DNA of 64,000 bases, from positions 1-64,000 of IMG/VR virus record IMGVR_UViG_3300017776_000007. One strand, 5' to 3'. Of the stretch, positions 1 through 7,597 are shown one piece after another. The stretch is from a virus. The notes beneath the pieces were generated by a model. That model had not been told where the DNA came from and searched no databases. It saw only the letters and a program-made list of their open reading frames with translations. Every line of letters begins with the position of its first letter. The stretch's first letter is position 1. Made by a program: the position numbers and the translations under genes.

Positions 1-1
1 A

Positions 2-355
2 ATGGCCCAAGTTGTGCCAGGGTATCATCACTTAAAGAATAAGTATGACCTGCTGTGGGATCAACAATCTCCGGACGGATACTTAAAAATCTGTGCTATC
101 TTACAGAAGTATATTGACCAAGGCATCTCGGTTAATACTTCTTATAATCCAGAACACTTTGAGGATAACAAAATCCCTATGTCAGAAATGATTAAGGATA
201 CTGTCACTGCGTATAAATTTGGATTAAAACAACTGTATTACTTTAACACCTTTGATGGTGCTGGAGAAATGACAGACGAAACAACACATCATACATATTA
301 TGAAGGCGAGTCTGAAACATACGAAGATGATGATTGTGAGAGTTGCAAAATTTGA
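2..355 (+). CDS. nrdA: Ribonucleoside-diphosphate reductase alpha subunit, C-terminal part
   Basis: This is the 3' end of the large subunit of class Ia ribonucleotide reductase, which makes deoxynucleotides for phage DNA synthesis. The gene begins before the window, so the methionine at base 2 is internal. The conserved C-terminal block is visible (YKFGLKQLYYFNT, then DGAGE). The protein ends in CESCKI, the flexible tail whose cysteine pair passes electrons from glutaredoxin or thioredoxin to the active site. The nrdB and glutaredoxin genes follow at once, as expected for an nrd operon. The partial state is due only to the window edge. Confidence 0.95.
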   Translation: MAQVVPGYHHLKNKYDLLWDQQSPDGYLKICAILQKYIDQGISVNTSYNPEHFEDNKIPMSEMIKDTVTAYKFGLKQLYYFNTFDGAGEMTDETTHHTYYEGESETYEDDDCESCKI

Positions 356-525
356 AAAAGAAAGAACGAATACCTCTAAGTGGTGGAGATGAATGGGATG
401 CTCTAAGTAAAAGATCCCGTAAATACTACGCCTGGGGTAGGGGAACACTTAAAAAAATTAAACGAAGATATAATAAACGATTTAGACAAAAAGGAAAATT
501 AAATGCCAATATTGAAAAGGAATAA
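343..525 (+). CDS. Small basic protein between nrdA and nrdB
   Basis: Unrecognised protein of about 60 residues, rich in Lys and Arg (RSRKYYAWGRGTLKKIKRRY). It overlaps the 3' end of nrdA and the first 23 bases of nrdB. The apparent start is TTG at 343; an in-frame TTG at 352 is equally possible and neither has a strong ribosome binding site. The basic character would suit nucleic-acid binding, but that is only inference. The overlap with both neighbours suggests translational coupling in the nrd operon. Confidence 0.55.
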   Translation: MQNLKKKERIPLSGGDEWDALSKRSRKYYAWGRGTLKKIKRRYNKRFRQKGKLNANIEKE

Positions 526-1576
526 AAAGTCACATCTGGAGAAAAATATGTTCTTGGATGAAGGCGTAGATATTCAAAGATATGATGAACTCAAATACCC
601 ACAATTAGATAAGATTACAGAGAAACAACTTGGATTCTTTTGGAGACCCGAAGAGGTAGATATTTCAAAAGATAAAAAGGACTTTGATGGTCTTACAGAA
701 CACGAGAGACACATCTTTACATCCAATCTCAAAAGACAGATTGTATTAGATAGTGTACAAGGTCGTGCTCCTAATCTTGCATTCTTACCAATTGCTTCTT
801 TACCCGAAGTAGAAAACTGGATTGAATGTTGGTCATTCTTTGAAACAATTCACAGTAAGAGTTATACTCACATTATCCGTAACGTATACCCAAACCCATC
901 AGCAGTATTTGATGGTATCCTAGACACTAAAGAAATTGGTAATTGTGCCGATTCTATTAGTTCATATTATGATGATTTGGTTATATCGAATAACGGCCCT
1001 ACTAATAAAATGCAACACAAGAGAGCTATTTGGATGGCAATGATGTCTGCAAATGCATTAGAAGGGGTAAGATTTTATGTGTCATTTGCATGTTCTTGGG
1101 CCTTTGCCGAGTTAAAGAAAATGGAAGGTAATGCTAAGATTATCAAGTTTATTGCTCGTGATGAAAATGTCCACCTTGCCTCAACAACTACTATGTTGAA
1201 ACTCTTACAGAAAGAAGATAAAGATTTTGCTAAGATTGCAAAAGATACAGAAAAAGAATCCATTCAGTTATATGTAGATGTAATTGAACAAGAAAAACAA
1301 TGGGCAGAGTATCTATTTAAAGACGGATCAATGATTGGTTTAAACGCGAAGTTATTATCCGACTATATAGAATGGATCGGTTGTAAAAGAATGAGAGCAA
1401 TTGGTCTAACATGCCCATACACAGTATCACAAATGAATCCATTGCCATGGACAGAAAAATGGATTGGTGGTGGTAATGTACAGGTTGCGCCACAAGAGAC
1501 AGAAATAAGTTCTTATGTGGTCGGGGGTGTAAAACAAGACGTTGACGATAATACACTAAAAGGACTAAGTTTATAG
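503..1576 (+). CDS. nrdB: Ribonucleoside-diphosphate reductase beta subunit
   Basis: The radical-generating subunit of class Ia ribonucleotide reductase, partner of NrdA. The di-iron ligands and tyrosyl-radical site are intact: Asp in VLDSVQG (about 83), Glu and His in FFETIHSKSY (about 114 and 117), the radical Tyr about 121, Glu in ALEGVRFY, and Glu/His in DENVHL. Length (357 residues) is normal for the family. The ATG at 503 has an upstream AAGGAAA and yields a full N-terminus. It is co-transcribed with nrdA, and a GTG-started small gene overlaps its stop codon. Confidence 0.97.
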   Translation: MPILKRNKKSHLEKNMFLDEGVDIQRYDELKYPQLDKITEKQLGFFWRPEEVDISKDKKDFDGLTEHERHIFTSNLKRQIVLDSVQGRAPNLAFLPIASLPEVENWIECWSFFETIHSKSYTHIIRNVYPNPSAVFDGILDTKEIGNCADSISSYYDDLVISNNGPTNKMQHKRAIWMAMMSANALEGVRFYVSFACSWAFAELKKMEGNAKIIKFIARDENVHLASTTTMLKLLQKEDKDFAKIAKDTEKESIQLYVDVIEQEKQWAEYLFKDGSMIGLNAKLLSDYIEWIGCKRMRAIGLTCPYTVSQMNPLPWTEKWIGGGNVQVAPQETEISSYVVGGVKQDVDDNTLKGLSL

Positions 1577-1746
1577 TGGAAAAGAAAGTTCTGCAAGTAG
1601 TAAATTTAGCACCAAGTGAATCTTGGATAGAAAAATTAACAGAAATGCATCCAATGCGGCAAGTATTCTGGGCCAGTATAATACAAATGTGTGTATTCGG
1701 GTTTATGTTACTAGCCTTTTGGATAATTAATGGAGTAGTAAATTGA
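1576..1746 (+). CDS. Small single-pass membrane protein in the nrd operon
   Basis: A 56-residue protein with a GTG start sharing one base with the nrdB stop codon. It has a polar N-terminal half and one hydrophobic helix at about residues 33-54 (VFWASIIQMCVFGFMLLAFW). Its TGA overlaps the TTG start of the glutaredoxin gene, so the three genes look translationally coupled. I do not recognise a family. Overlap on both sides and the clear membrane segment support it as real, but function is unknown. Confidence 0.6.
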   Translation: MEKKVLQVVNLAPSESWIEKLTEMHPMRQVFWASIIQMCVFGFMLLAFWIINGVVN

Positions 1747-1973
1747 ATATAGAAATATACAGTAAAGACCAATGCCCATATTGTGATATGGCAGTTCATA
1801 AGGCGCAGGCCATGATACAAGAAAGTTCGGATATATCTTATAAGGTTTTAAAACTCGGTAAAGATTTTGGCAGAGAAGAAATGCTAGAAACTTTTCCTGG
1901 TGCAAGAACATTTCCTCAAATAAAAATTGATGGAAAAAACATTGGTGGGTGGTTAGAATTTCAAAAGGTTTAA
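1743..1973 (+). CDS. Glutaredoxin
   Basis: A 76-residue glutaredoxin, the likely electron donor to the neighbouring ribonucleotide reductase. It has the dithiol CPYC active site (residues 11-14) after the first beta strand, and the FPQIKIDG cis-proline block followed by IGGWLEF, typical of the glutathione-binding face. The start is TTG, overlapping the stop of the small membrane-protein gene (TTGA), with GGAG about 10 bases upstream. It is functionally comparable to T4 NrdC but has the short glutaredoxin architecture. Confidence 0.92.
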   Translation: MNIEIYSKDQCPYCDMAVHKAQAMIQESSDISYKVLKLGKDFGREEMLETFPGARTFPQIKIDGKNIGGWLEFQKV

Positions 1974-1990
1974 CAAATAAGGAGTTACTT

Positions 1991-2203
1991 ATGACATACG
2001 GAACTGCGCCGACGCATTGGTATGTGCACGATTGTCAATTTTGCTATAAAAGGTCTTTTATATCCATAGAAGACGAATGGGATACGGACGATAGATTCTG
2101 TCCTAACTGTGGTATATCATCAGAGATTGATGCAACACCACATTATGATAGTGCTGATACTACCGTAGAAACTTTGGACTATGACGAAGATTACGAGGAA
2201 TAA
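1991..2203 (+). CDS. Small zinc-ribbon protein
   Basis: A 70-residue protein with two CxxC knuckles (CQFC near residue 15 and CPNCG near residue 39), a zinc-ribbon pattern, followed by a very acidic tail rich in Asp and Glu. I chose ATG at 1991 because AAGGAG lies directly upstream; a longer reading begins further left but lacks this signal. Zinc binding is inferred from the four cysteines. The partner is unknown. Its 3' end overlaps the next gene. Confidence 0.75.
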   Translation: MTYGTAPTHWYVHDCQFCYKRSFISIEDEWDTDDRFCPNCGISSEIDATPHYDSADTTVETLDYDEDYEE

Positions 2204-2630
2204 TCCCCCATGGCTTTATCAAGGCATCGAGTGGCAACCACCCGAAGAATTCGATCCGACCAGCGTATATGGTTTTGTCTACATAATAACCAATCTGCAG
2301 AATCAGAGGAAGTACGTAGGGAAGAAATTCTTTTGGAGTCAGAAAACACTACCTATTACCAAAACAAGGAAAAGGCGAAAGAAACTTAAAGTCGAATCTG
2401 ATTGGAGAACCTATTGGGGGTCTAATAGGCACCTAGTGGCTGAGATTGAAGAATTTGGAACTGATAATTATACCAGAGAGATTCTTCATTTATGTAAGAC
2501 AAAAGGGGACTGTGCATATATGGAAGCTAAAGAACAGTTTGATAGGGACGTATTACTTACCGAAGAGTATTACAATGGTATCATATCTTGTAAAATTGGT
2601 GGACAAACAGTTAAAAATTTAATTAAATAG
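2181..2630 (+). CDS. GIY-YIG-like nuclease family protein
   Basis: The N-terminal half contains YGFVYIITNLQNQRKYVGKK, which fits the GIY-YIG nuclease pattern (VYIIT for the first motif, YVGKK for the second with its glycine-lysine). Similar proteins occur in marine T4-like phages, where I recall them annotated as GIY-YIG or Seg-like nucleases. It may be a homing endonuclease or a host-DNA nuclease; a glutamate that could complete the active site lies near YMEAKEQF. The start overlaps the previous gene and has no strong ribosome binding site. The fold is moderately certain, the role uncertain. Confidence 0.6.
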   Translation: MTKITRNNPPWLYQGIEWQPPEEFDPTSVYGFVYIITNLQNQRKYVGKKFFWSQKTLPITKTRKRRKKLKVESDWRTYWGSNRHLVAEIEEFGTDNYTREILHLCKTKGDCAYMEAKEQFDRDVLLTEEYYNGIISCKIGGQTVKNLIK

Positions 2631-2633
2631 GGG

Positions 2634-2662
2634 TTTACATTTATGGAAAAGTGTAGTATAAT
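2634..2662 (+). promoter_or_regulatory. Sigma-70-type early promoter
   Basis: TTTACA (2634-2639) and TATAAT (2657-2662) with 17-base spacing. The predicted start of transcription is near 2669, three bases before the ATG at 2672, so the mRNA would be almost leaderless. Confidence 0.75.
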
Positions 2663-2671
2663 ATACCTATT

Positions 2672-3013
2672 ATGAAGAACAATATCATACAATTTCCAAC
2701 TGAGCGAAGACAAGCACAGATTGAGGAAGAAAAGGAATGGGAGTATGAGAACTTCACAGAAGAATGTGTAGACACTGCCCAGTTCGCATTACTCTTATTA
2801 GAGGACTATATTGATTCCGATGAGGCAAGTACCTTAAAAGAACTTGATTTTAGAAATCCAGAGTATGCAGAATCCCGTGATATGTTTGTAGTAGTTAATT
2901 TACTGTCTTCTATGTTCATGCGTTATGGTGGTGTAACCCACTTCTTGCAAAAGGACTTGGAGACTTTATTCACTAAGATACAAGAAACCAGAGAAAATAA
3001 TGATTTTACTTGA
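2672..3013 (+). CDS. Conserved phage protein, function unknown
   Basis: A 113-residue soluble protein with a basic/acidic N-terminus (NIIQFPTERRQAQIEEEKEWEY) and a helical body. I recognise no enzymatic motif. It is the first gene after a strong promoter and its 3' end overlaps RNase H by 14 bases, so it probably belongs with replication genes. There is no ribosome binding site between the predicted transcript start and the ATG, so translation is expected to start without a leader. Confidence 0.75.
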   Translation: MKNNIIQFPTERRQAQIEEEKEWEYENFTEECVDTAQFALLLLEDYIDSDEASTLKELDFRNPEYAESRDMFVVVNLLSSMFMRYGGVTHFLQKDLETLFTKIQETRENNDFT

Positions 3014-3854
3014 TTATAGTCAGATCGCACTATCCAACATCATAGTGCAAAAACTTAATGATGAAAATATGATACGCCACATGATTCTTAACAGTATCCG
3101 TATGTATAATAAAAGATACCGACAAGAATATGGCCAAATGGTTATATGTGCCGATGGTATGAATACATGGCGAAGAGCATACTTCCCAGAATATAAAGCA
3201 ATGCGCAGGAAGGGTAAAGAACAATCTGATATGGATTGGAATGAAATTTTTAGGATTCTTAATTTAGTACGAGAAGAAATCCAAGAAAATTTACCATATA
3301 AAGTACTGCACATGGAAGGGTGTGAGGCAGATGATATTATAGGTGCACTTGCAATAAGAACCCAAGACTTTGGACAGGGCGAACCGGTTATGATTATTTC
3401 ATCAGACAAGGACTTTATCCAATTACAGAAGTTTAATAACGTAAAACAATTCTCACCTATTCAAAAGAAGGCAGTAACAGATAAGAACCCTAGAACATAC
3501 TTGTTCAACCATATCATGCGAGGTGATAGTGGCGATGGTGTTCCTAATGTATTATCAAAAGATGATACCTTTATCAGTGAATCAAAACAAACACCATTAA
3601 GACAAACACGCATTGATGATTGGTTAGATAGAAGTGATAATCTGAAAGACGCTATGCCAGAAGAAGTATATCGCAATTACCAAAGAAACAAAAAATTAAT
3701 TGACTTGACTGAAATCCCTGAGGACATACAAGAATCAATTATAAATAATTATGATAGTCAGAAACCGGCAATGAAAATGAAAGTTTTGAATTATTTAATT
3801 AAGAAAAGATGTAACAACCTGATTGAAGTAGTGGAGGAATTTTACAATGGATAA
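3000..3854 (+). CDS. rnh: T4-type RNase H (5'-3' FEN-1-like nuclease)
   Basis: A flap-endonuclease-family enzyme that in T4 removes RNA primers and short flaps from Okazaki fragments. Metal-binding motifs appear in order: the N-terminal Asp in LLDYSQ, the EADDIIGALA block, SSDKDFIQL, and RGDSGDGVPN (helix-hairpin region). Length (284 residues) is close to T4 Rnh (305). The start overlaps the previous gene and the end overlaps the next, so it is part of a coupled operon. Confidence is high because all acidic motifs are present. Confidence 0.93.
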   Translation: MILLDYSQIALSNIIVQKLNDENMIRHMILNSIRMYNKRYRQEYGQMVICADGMNTWRRAYFPEYKAMRRKGKEQSDMDWNEIFRILNLVREEIQENLPYKVLHMEGCEADDIIGALAIRTQDFGQGEPVMIISSDKDFIQLQKFNNVKQFSPIQKKAVTDKNPRTYLFNHIMRGDSGDGVPNVLSKDDTFISESKQTPLRQTRIDDWLDRSDNLKDAMPEEVYRNYQRNKKLIDLTEIPEDIQESIINNYDSQKPAMKMKVLNYLIKKRCNNLIEVVEEFYNG

Positions 3855-4275
3855 AACCAGAATGGTGTCGGGAGTATTAAAGAATGCTTCTAAGCTAAAA
3901 ACCAAAAAAGAAAGAGTGGCGTATTTAAAAGAACACGATACACCAGCATTAAGAGATATTATCAGAATTAATTATGATGCAGATATTGTCTCTTTATTAC
4001 CTGAGGGCTCCCCGCCCTTCCGAAAAGATGATGCACCCGATGGGCATGAGTACCAAACGTTGCATAAAGCACATAAAGGGTTCGCATATTATTTTAAAGG
4101 CCCATATACCAAAATGAACCAGATGAAGCGTGAATCCATGTTTGTAAATATGTTGGAGTCATTACATGGAGATGAGGCTGAATTGGTAGTTGCTGCAAAA
4201 GATAAGTCAATGAATTACAAAGGTATAACCAAACTTCTATGTAAAGAAGTCTGGCCAAATCTTATTGTAAAATAG
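3847..4275 (+). CDS. Conserved T4-like phage protein, function unknown
   Basis: A 142-residue protein with a charged helical N-terminus (KKERVAYLKEH) and a mid section EYQTLHKAHKGFAYYFKG. I recall this as an uncharacterised family shared by marine T4-like phages, where it often lies near RNase H. The ATG follows GGAGGAATTTTAC and overlaps the RNase H stop by 8 bases. No catalytic motif is evident. Confidence 0.78.
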   Translation: MDKTRMVSGVLKNASKLKTKKERVAYLKEHDTPALRDIIRINYDADIVSLLPEGSPPFRKDDAPDGHEYQTLHKAHKGFAYYFKGPYTKMNQMKRESMFVNMLESLHGDEAELVVAAKDKSMNYKGITKLLCKEVWPNLIVK

Positions 4276-4355
4276 TTATAACATAAACACGGAGGATCGC
4301 CTATAGACAAACCTTTATAATGATAGAATTCAATTAACCAACATGGAGAAACATT

Positions 4356-4520
4356 ATGCATGTACAAATTGAGCGCCTTAAAAAAGACCAAAAAGAGGCA
4401 ATATACTATCAGAAGAAACTGAAACGCAAAGGGAAAGATGTTCTGGCTTATAAGATGCAGAAAAAAATCGAATACCTGAATAAATATATCGAAGATATGG
4501 CGGCAGTTCAAGGAGGTTAA
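4356..4520 (+). CDS. Small charged coiled-coil protein
   Basis: A 54-residue Lys/Glu-rich protein that is likely one long helix or coiled coil (IERLKKDQKEAIYYQKK; IEYLNKYIEDM). The ATG has GGAGAA eight bases upstream, which supports translation. The family is not recognised. It sits in an 80-base gap after the previous gene and is followed by a perfect GC-rich hairpin, so it may be expressed separately from the next gene. Confidence 0.65.
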   Translation: MHVQIERLKKDQKEAIYYQKKLKRKGKDVLAYKMQKKIEYLNKYIEDMAAVQGG

Positions 4521-4531
4521 AACAGGGTTAC

Positions 4532-4550
4532 GGCCCTGGTCTACAGGGCC
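4532..4550 (+). other. Perfect GC-rich hairpin before a start codon
   Basis: GGCCCTG (4532-4538), a 5-base loop, then CAGGGCC (4544-4550). It lies in the 38 bases between a stop codon and the ATG at 4559, which has no obvious Shine-Dalgarno. There is no U-run, so it is not a standard terminator. It may be an RNA-stabilising, processing or translation-control hairpin. Confidence 0.7.
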
Positions 4551-4558
4551 AAGTACCT

Positions 4559-4852
4559 ATGACAAAATATACCAAAGAAGAATTAGAAAATTCAAAAAGA
4601 ATTTATAAGTCTGCAACACCAAAATATACCTTAGATTGGTATGTTAAATGGGTGGCATCAGTCTTCGTATTGGCAGCAATGTCAATGAGAGGAATACCAG
4701 AATTACAGATGTGGGACTTAGGTCTATCAGTTATCGGAATTACATTATGGTTAGTGGTTTCTATTCTATGGAAAGATAGAGCACTAATTCTACTCAATGG
4801 AGTAGGACTATTATTTTTATTAAGGAATTTTCTTACTACATTTAATGGTTGA
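4559..4852 (+). CDS. Multi-pass membrane protein, function unknown
   Basis: A 97-residue protein with a soluble N-terminus of about 30 residues and three hydrophobic segments (WVASVFVLAAMSM; LGLSVIGITLWLVVSIL; ALILLNGVGLLFLLRNFL). I recall similar small proteins from marine T4-like phages with no known function. There is no clear ribosome binding site; instead a 7-bp hairpin lies just upstream. Its stop codon overlaps the -35 element of the next promoter. Confidence 0.75.
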   Translation: MTKYTKEELENSKRIYKSATPKYTLDWYVKWVASVFVLAAMSMRGIPELQMWDLGLSVIGITLWLVVSILWKDRALILLNGVGLLFLLRNFLTTFNG

Positions 4853-4877
4853 CAAATACAAAAAACTGTGATATAAT
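4849..4877 (+). promoter_or_regulatory. Sigma-70-type early promoter (consensus)
   Basis: TTGACA (4849-4854), 17 bases, TATAAT (4872-4877). The predicted transcript start near 4884 is three bases before the ATG at 4887, so the mRNA is nearly leaderless. The -35 box overlaps the stop codon of the preceding gene. Confidence 0.85.
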
Positions 4878-4886
4878 ATACACATT

Positions 4887-5456
4887 ATGAATATTTTTAT
4901 ACTTAACGAAGACCCAGTAATTGCTGCACAAGAACAATGTGACAAACATGTGGTTAAGATGATTGTAGAATCTGCACAAATGTTATCCACAGTACATAGA
5001 ATGCTAGACGGCTCGATCGAGCAACGTCCATCCAAATCAGGAAAAAGAATCCTAAAATACTACAAACTTGACGACAGTAGAGAAGATACTCTCTATAAGG
5101 CTGTACATCATAATCATCCATGTACGGTTTGGTCTCGCGAGAGTTGTTGTAATTATTCTTGGCATTATGAACACTTTATTGCTCTATGTGATGAATATAC
5201 ATATAGATATGGTAAGACACATTCAACGGATTCTAAATTGAGAGAAATACTAAAAAGAATACCTAATAATATTCCACGTAATGTCGGTAGAACACATTTT
5301 AAATTAGCTATGGGTTCTAATCCAGAGTGTGTAGTACATGGGTTAGGTGGTACGGATGCTGTAGAATCATACAGAAATTTTTATCAAACAAAACAAGTGA
5401 GGTTTAAAATGGATTGGACTAAACGTGAAGTGCCGGAGTGGTTTCAATATGCCTAG
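4887..5456 (+). CDS. Conserved phage protein with weak resemblance to pyrimidine-dimer glycosylase
   Basis: A 189-residue protein common in T4-like phages. The N-terminal block ends in CDKHVVKMIVESAQML and recalls the T4 endonuclease V family (Pyr_excise), in which an Asp-(Gln/Lys)-His motif near the N-terminus is followed by a helix. A central block (HPCTVWSRESCCNYSWHYEH) is rich in Cys, His and aromatic residues. The DNA-repair link is a tentative resemblance only. It is the first gene behind a perfect consensus promoter with almost no leader, and it overlaps the next gene by 8 bases. Confidence 0.6.
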   Translation: MNIFILNEDPVIAAQEQCDKHVVKMIVESAQMLSTVHRMLDGSIEQRPSKSGKRILKYYKLDDSREDTLYKAVHHNHPCTVWSRESCCNYSWHYEHFIALCDEYTYRYGKTHSTDSKLREILKRIPNNIPRNVGRTHFKLAMGSNPECVVHGLGGTDAVESYRNFYQTKQVRFKMDWTKREVPEWFQYA

Positions 5457-5688
5457 TTACGATTTTAAAAATAAGAATACTGGAGAGGTAAAAGAATATT
5501 TTATGTCTTATAAAGACCTTGACCAATTTAAAAAGGATAACCCAGATTTAGAACAACAGATATCTGCTCCAAATTTTTCATATAAAGAAAGTGCTCTAAA
5601 GAGTGCTGGAGACGGATGGAAAGAAGTCCAAGACCGAATTAAGAAAGGCCAACCACCACGATATAAGGATAACATTAGAACAAAATGA
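5449..5688 (+). CDS. Small conserved phage protein (FmdB-like N-terminus)
   Basis: A 79-residue protein beginning MPSYDFKNKNTGEVKEYFMS, a pattern shared with small T4-like phage proteins that resemble the FmdB/zinc-ribbon regulator family but lack its cysteines. I chose ATG at 5449, with GGAGTGG about 10 bases upstream, over a GTG further left. It overlaps the previous gene by 8 bases and the PhoH gene by 4 (ATGA). Function unknown; the basic C-terminus could bind nucleic acid. Confidence 0.75.
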   Translation: MPSYDFKNKNTGEVKEYFMSYKDLDQFKKDNPDLEQQISAPNFSYKESALKSAGDGWKEVQDRIKKGQPPRYKDNIRTK

Positions 5689-6377
5689 GTCAGAAACCAT
5701 CACGTTTAAGAACAGAACATCTTATCACATTGGACCCTCTTACTGAGGCGCAAGAAAATGTATTTACATCATGGAAAGATGGATTTAATTTAGTATTATC
5801 TGGATCTGCAGGTACAGGTAAAACCTTTATTTCAACCTATCTATCACTATTGGATATTTTGGATAAAGAAAAACAGCAGAATAAACTTGTGATTGTGAGA
5901 TCAGCAGTACCTACTAGAGATATGGGATTCTTGCCAGGAACATTAGAAGAAAAAGAAGATGCGTACAAAACGCCTTATTATGCAATTCTTTCGGATCTCT
6001 TTGAAGATGCCGATGCATGGAAAAAGATAGAAACTGCTAAACAAATTGAATTTTTAACAACTTCTTTTATAAGAGGTATCACACTTAATGATTGTATTGT
6101 TCTCATTGATGAATCACAGAACCTTACATATCACGAACTCTGTTCGGTAATTACTCGACTAGGAAATAATACAAGAATTATTTTATGTGGAGATTATTAC
6201 CAAACTGATTTTACGAAACAAAGTGATCAGATGGGGTTAAAGAAATTTCATACTATTTTGGAAAATATGAAACACTTTGATCACATAGAATTTAAATGGA
6301 AAGACATTGTCAGATCTGGTCTGGTAAGAGACTTCATAATGACAAAGGAAATGATAGAAAATGACAATTTTAAATAA
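5685..6377 (+). CDS. phoH: PhoH-family ATPase
   Basis: A cytoplasmic P-loop ATPase of the PhoH family, widespread in marine phages. The Walker A motif GSAGTGKT is at residues 40-47 and Walker B plus the helicase-like signature is VLIDESQN; a sensor-type segment RIILCGDYYQTDF follows. Length (230 residues) is typical of phage PhoH. The biochemical role in infection is not settled; proposals include RNA metabolism and phosphate response. The start overlaps the previous stop (ATGA) and the end overlaps the exonuclease gene. Confidence 0.95.
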   Translation: MSQKPSRLRTEHLITLDPLTEAQENVFTSWKDGFNLVLSGSAGTGKTFISTYLSLLDILDKEKQQNKLVIVRSAVPTRDMGFLPGTLEEKEDAYKTPYYAILSDLFEDADAWKKIETAKQIEFLTTSFIRGITLNDCIVLIDESQNLTYHELCSVITRLGNNTRIILCGDYYQTDFTKQSDQMGLKKFHTILENMKHFDHIEFKWKDIVRSGLVRDFIMTKEMIENDNFK

Positions 6378-7074
6378 GGGAGAATTTATACATGAAAAGG
6401 TTGATTTGGGATATGACGACCTTTCTGCAAAGACAGGCTCTGGTGGTAGAACATACACCGCTCCTGATGGTAGTACTTATCCTTCTATTACAACAGTACT
6501 GTCCATTTTAAGTAGAGAGGCAATCCAGGCATGGAGAGCAAGAGTAGGGGAAGAAGAGGCAAACAAGATATCAAGAGTTGCCTCAACAAGAGGAACGGCA
6601 GTACACGATATGTTAGAAAAGTATGTGGACAATGATCCAAACTTTGCTGAAGGTGTACTGCCTCATATTATACAATCATTTTATGATGTAAAAGATGTAC
6701 TCGATACTAATTTACAAAAAGTTTATGCACAAGAGGCTCCACTGTTTTCTGAACATTTAGGTTTGGCGGGTAGAGTGGATTGTGTTGGTGTATGGGATGG
6801 CAAGAATTCAATTATTGATTACAAGACATCTCGTAAACCGAAAAAGAAAGAATGGATTGATGGTTACTTCATGCAGTGTGCAGCATATGCAATAATGTGG
6901 GAAGAAAGAACCGGAATGCCCATTACACAATTGGTTGTTATGATTGCAGTAGATAATGAAGAACCACAGGTCTTTATAGAACATAGAGATAATTGGGTAA
7001 AGAAATTATTTGATGTAATCGAACAGTATAAACTCGAAAAGAAACGAGAACATATATTTGGAGAAAGGAGGTAA
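6361..7074 (+). CDS. PD-(D/E)XK exonuclease (Cas4/RecB-like family)
   Basis: A 237-residue nuclease. The motifs in order are RGTAVHDMLEKYV (motif-I His), GLAGRVDCVGVWDGK (catalytic Asp), IIDYKTSRK (the DxK-type metal/catalytic core) and QCAAYAIMW (QxxxY motif). This arrangement matches RecB/Cas4-type exonucleases found in many T4-like phages, which act on double-stranded ends in recombination or host-DNA breakdown. It overlaps phoH by 17 bases. No iron-sulfur cysteine cluster is visible, so it is not a full Cas4. Confidence 0.88.
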   Translation: MTILNKGEFIHEKVDLGYDDLSAKTGSGGRTYTAPDGSTYPSITTVLSILSREAIQAWRARVGEEEANKISRVASTRGTAVHDMLEKYVDNDPNFAEGVLPHIIQSFYDVKDVLDTNLQKVYAQEAPLFSEHLGLAGRVDCVGVWDGKNSIIDYKTSRKPKKKEWIDGYFMQCAAYAIMWEERTGMPITQLVVMIAVDNEEPQVFIEHRDNWVKKLFDVIEQYKLEKKREHIFGERR

Positions 7075-7075
7075 T

Positions 7076-7597
7076 ATGTTAACAGTTGGAGATAAATTCC
7101 CTGCGTGTACATTGCAGGGTGTCGATAAAAATAATAGTTTTGTCGAAGTAAAAATTGAGAATGGTTATACGCCACATAAACAAGATTGGAGTGTGGTTTA
7201 TTTCTATCCGAAAGATTTTACCTTTATCTGTCCTACAGAAATTGCAGGAATGGATATGTTGGTAGAAGAAGCAAATGTTATCGGTATCAGTGGTGATAAC
7301 GAATTCTGCAAACTTGCATGGAAACAGAACAACGAATTAATCGGAAGTATTAATCACGTTCTTGCTGCAGATTGTGGGTTAGGACTATCACATAGGCTAG
7401 GTATTGTCAACGAAGAAGAAGGAGTGTGTTATAGAGCAACCTTTATCTATGATAGAGATATGGTTATTCAACACGTATCTGTCAATGCATTGGATACAGG
7501 TAGAAATGCACACGAAGTATTAAGAACTTTACAAGCACTTAAGGCTGGTGGTTTAACTGGCTGTGAGTGGAATCCAGGAGAGGAGTTTGTAGCATGA
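7076..7597 (+). CDS. 2-Cys peroxiredoxin (AhpC/TSA family)
   Basis: A thiol peroxidase that reduces peroxides. The peroxidatic cysteine is Cys52 in DFTFICPTEI, with the conserved Pro/Thr neighbourhood, and a candidate resolving cysteine is Cys163 in GGLTGCEWNPG near the C-terminus. I chose ATG at 7076 because GGAGGT lies just upstream. Length (173 residues) is slightly short of bacterial AhpC (about 187). Its place between replication genes suggests an auxiliary metabolic gene protecting infected cells or the radical-based ribonucleotide reductase; that role is inferred. Confidence 0.93.
   Translation: MLTVGDKFPACTLQGVDKNNSFVEVKIENGYTPHKQDWSVVYFYPKDFTFICPTEIAGMDMLVEEANVIGISGDNEFCKLAWKQNNELIGSINHVLAADCGLGLSHRLGIVNEEEGVCYRATFIYDRDMVIQHVSVNALDTGRNAHEVLRTLQALKAGGLTGCEWNPGEEFVA

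Noticed and set aside
1317-1820. A 167-codon minus-strand frame opposite nrdB and the glutaredoxin gene
   Set aside because: It overlaps three coherent plus-strand genes, has no start signal and no recognisable sequence features.
2181-2630. A homing endonuclease that marks an intron in the nrd region
   Set aside because: Neighbouring genes are intact with overlapping starts and stops, so there is no sign of an intron or inserted element.
3738-3749. TATAAATA inside the RNase H gene
   Set aside because: It lies in the middle of an AT-rich coding stretch, about 100 bases before the next gene, which already has a good ribosome binding site and coupling to RNase H. Chance occurrence is likely.
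4293-4321. A TATAAT at 4316-4321 as a promoter for the 54-residue gene
   Set aside because: There is no recognisable -35 element at 16-18 bases upstream, so support is too weak compared with the other promoters.
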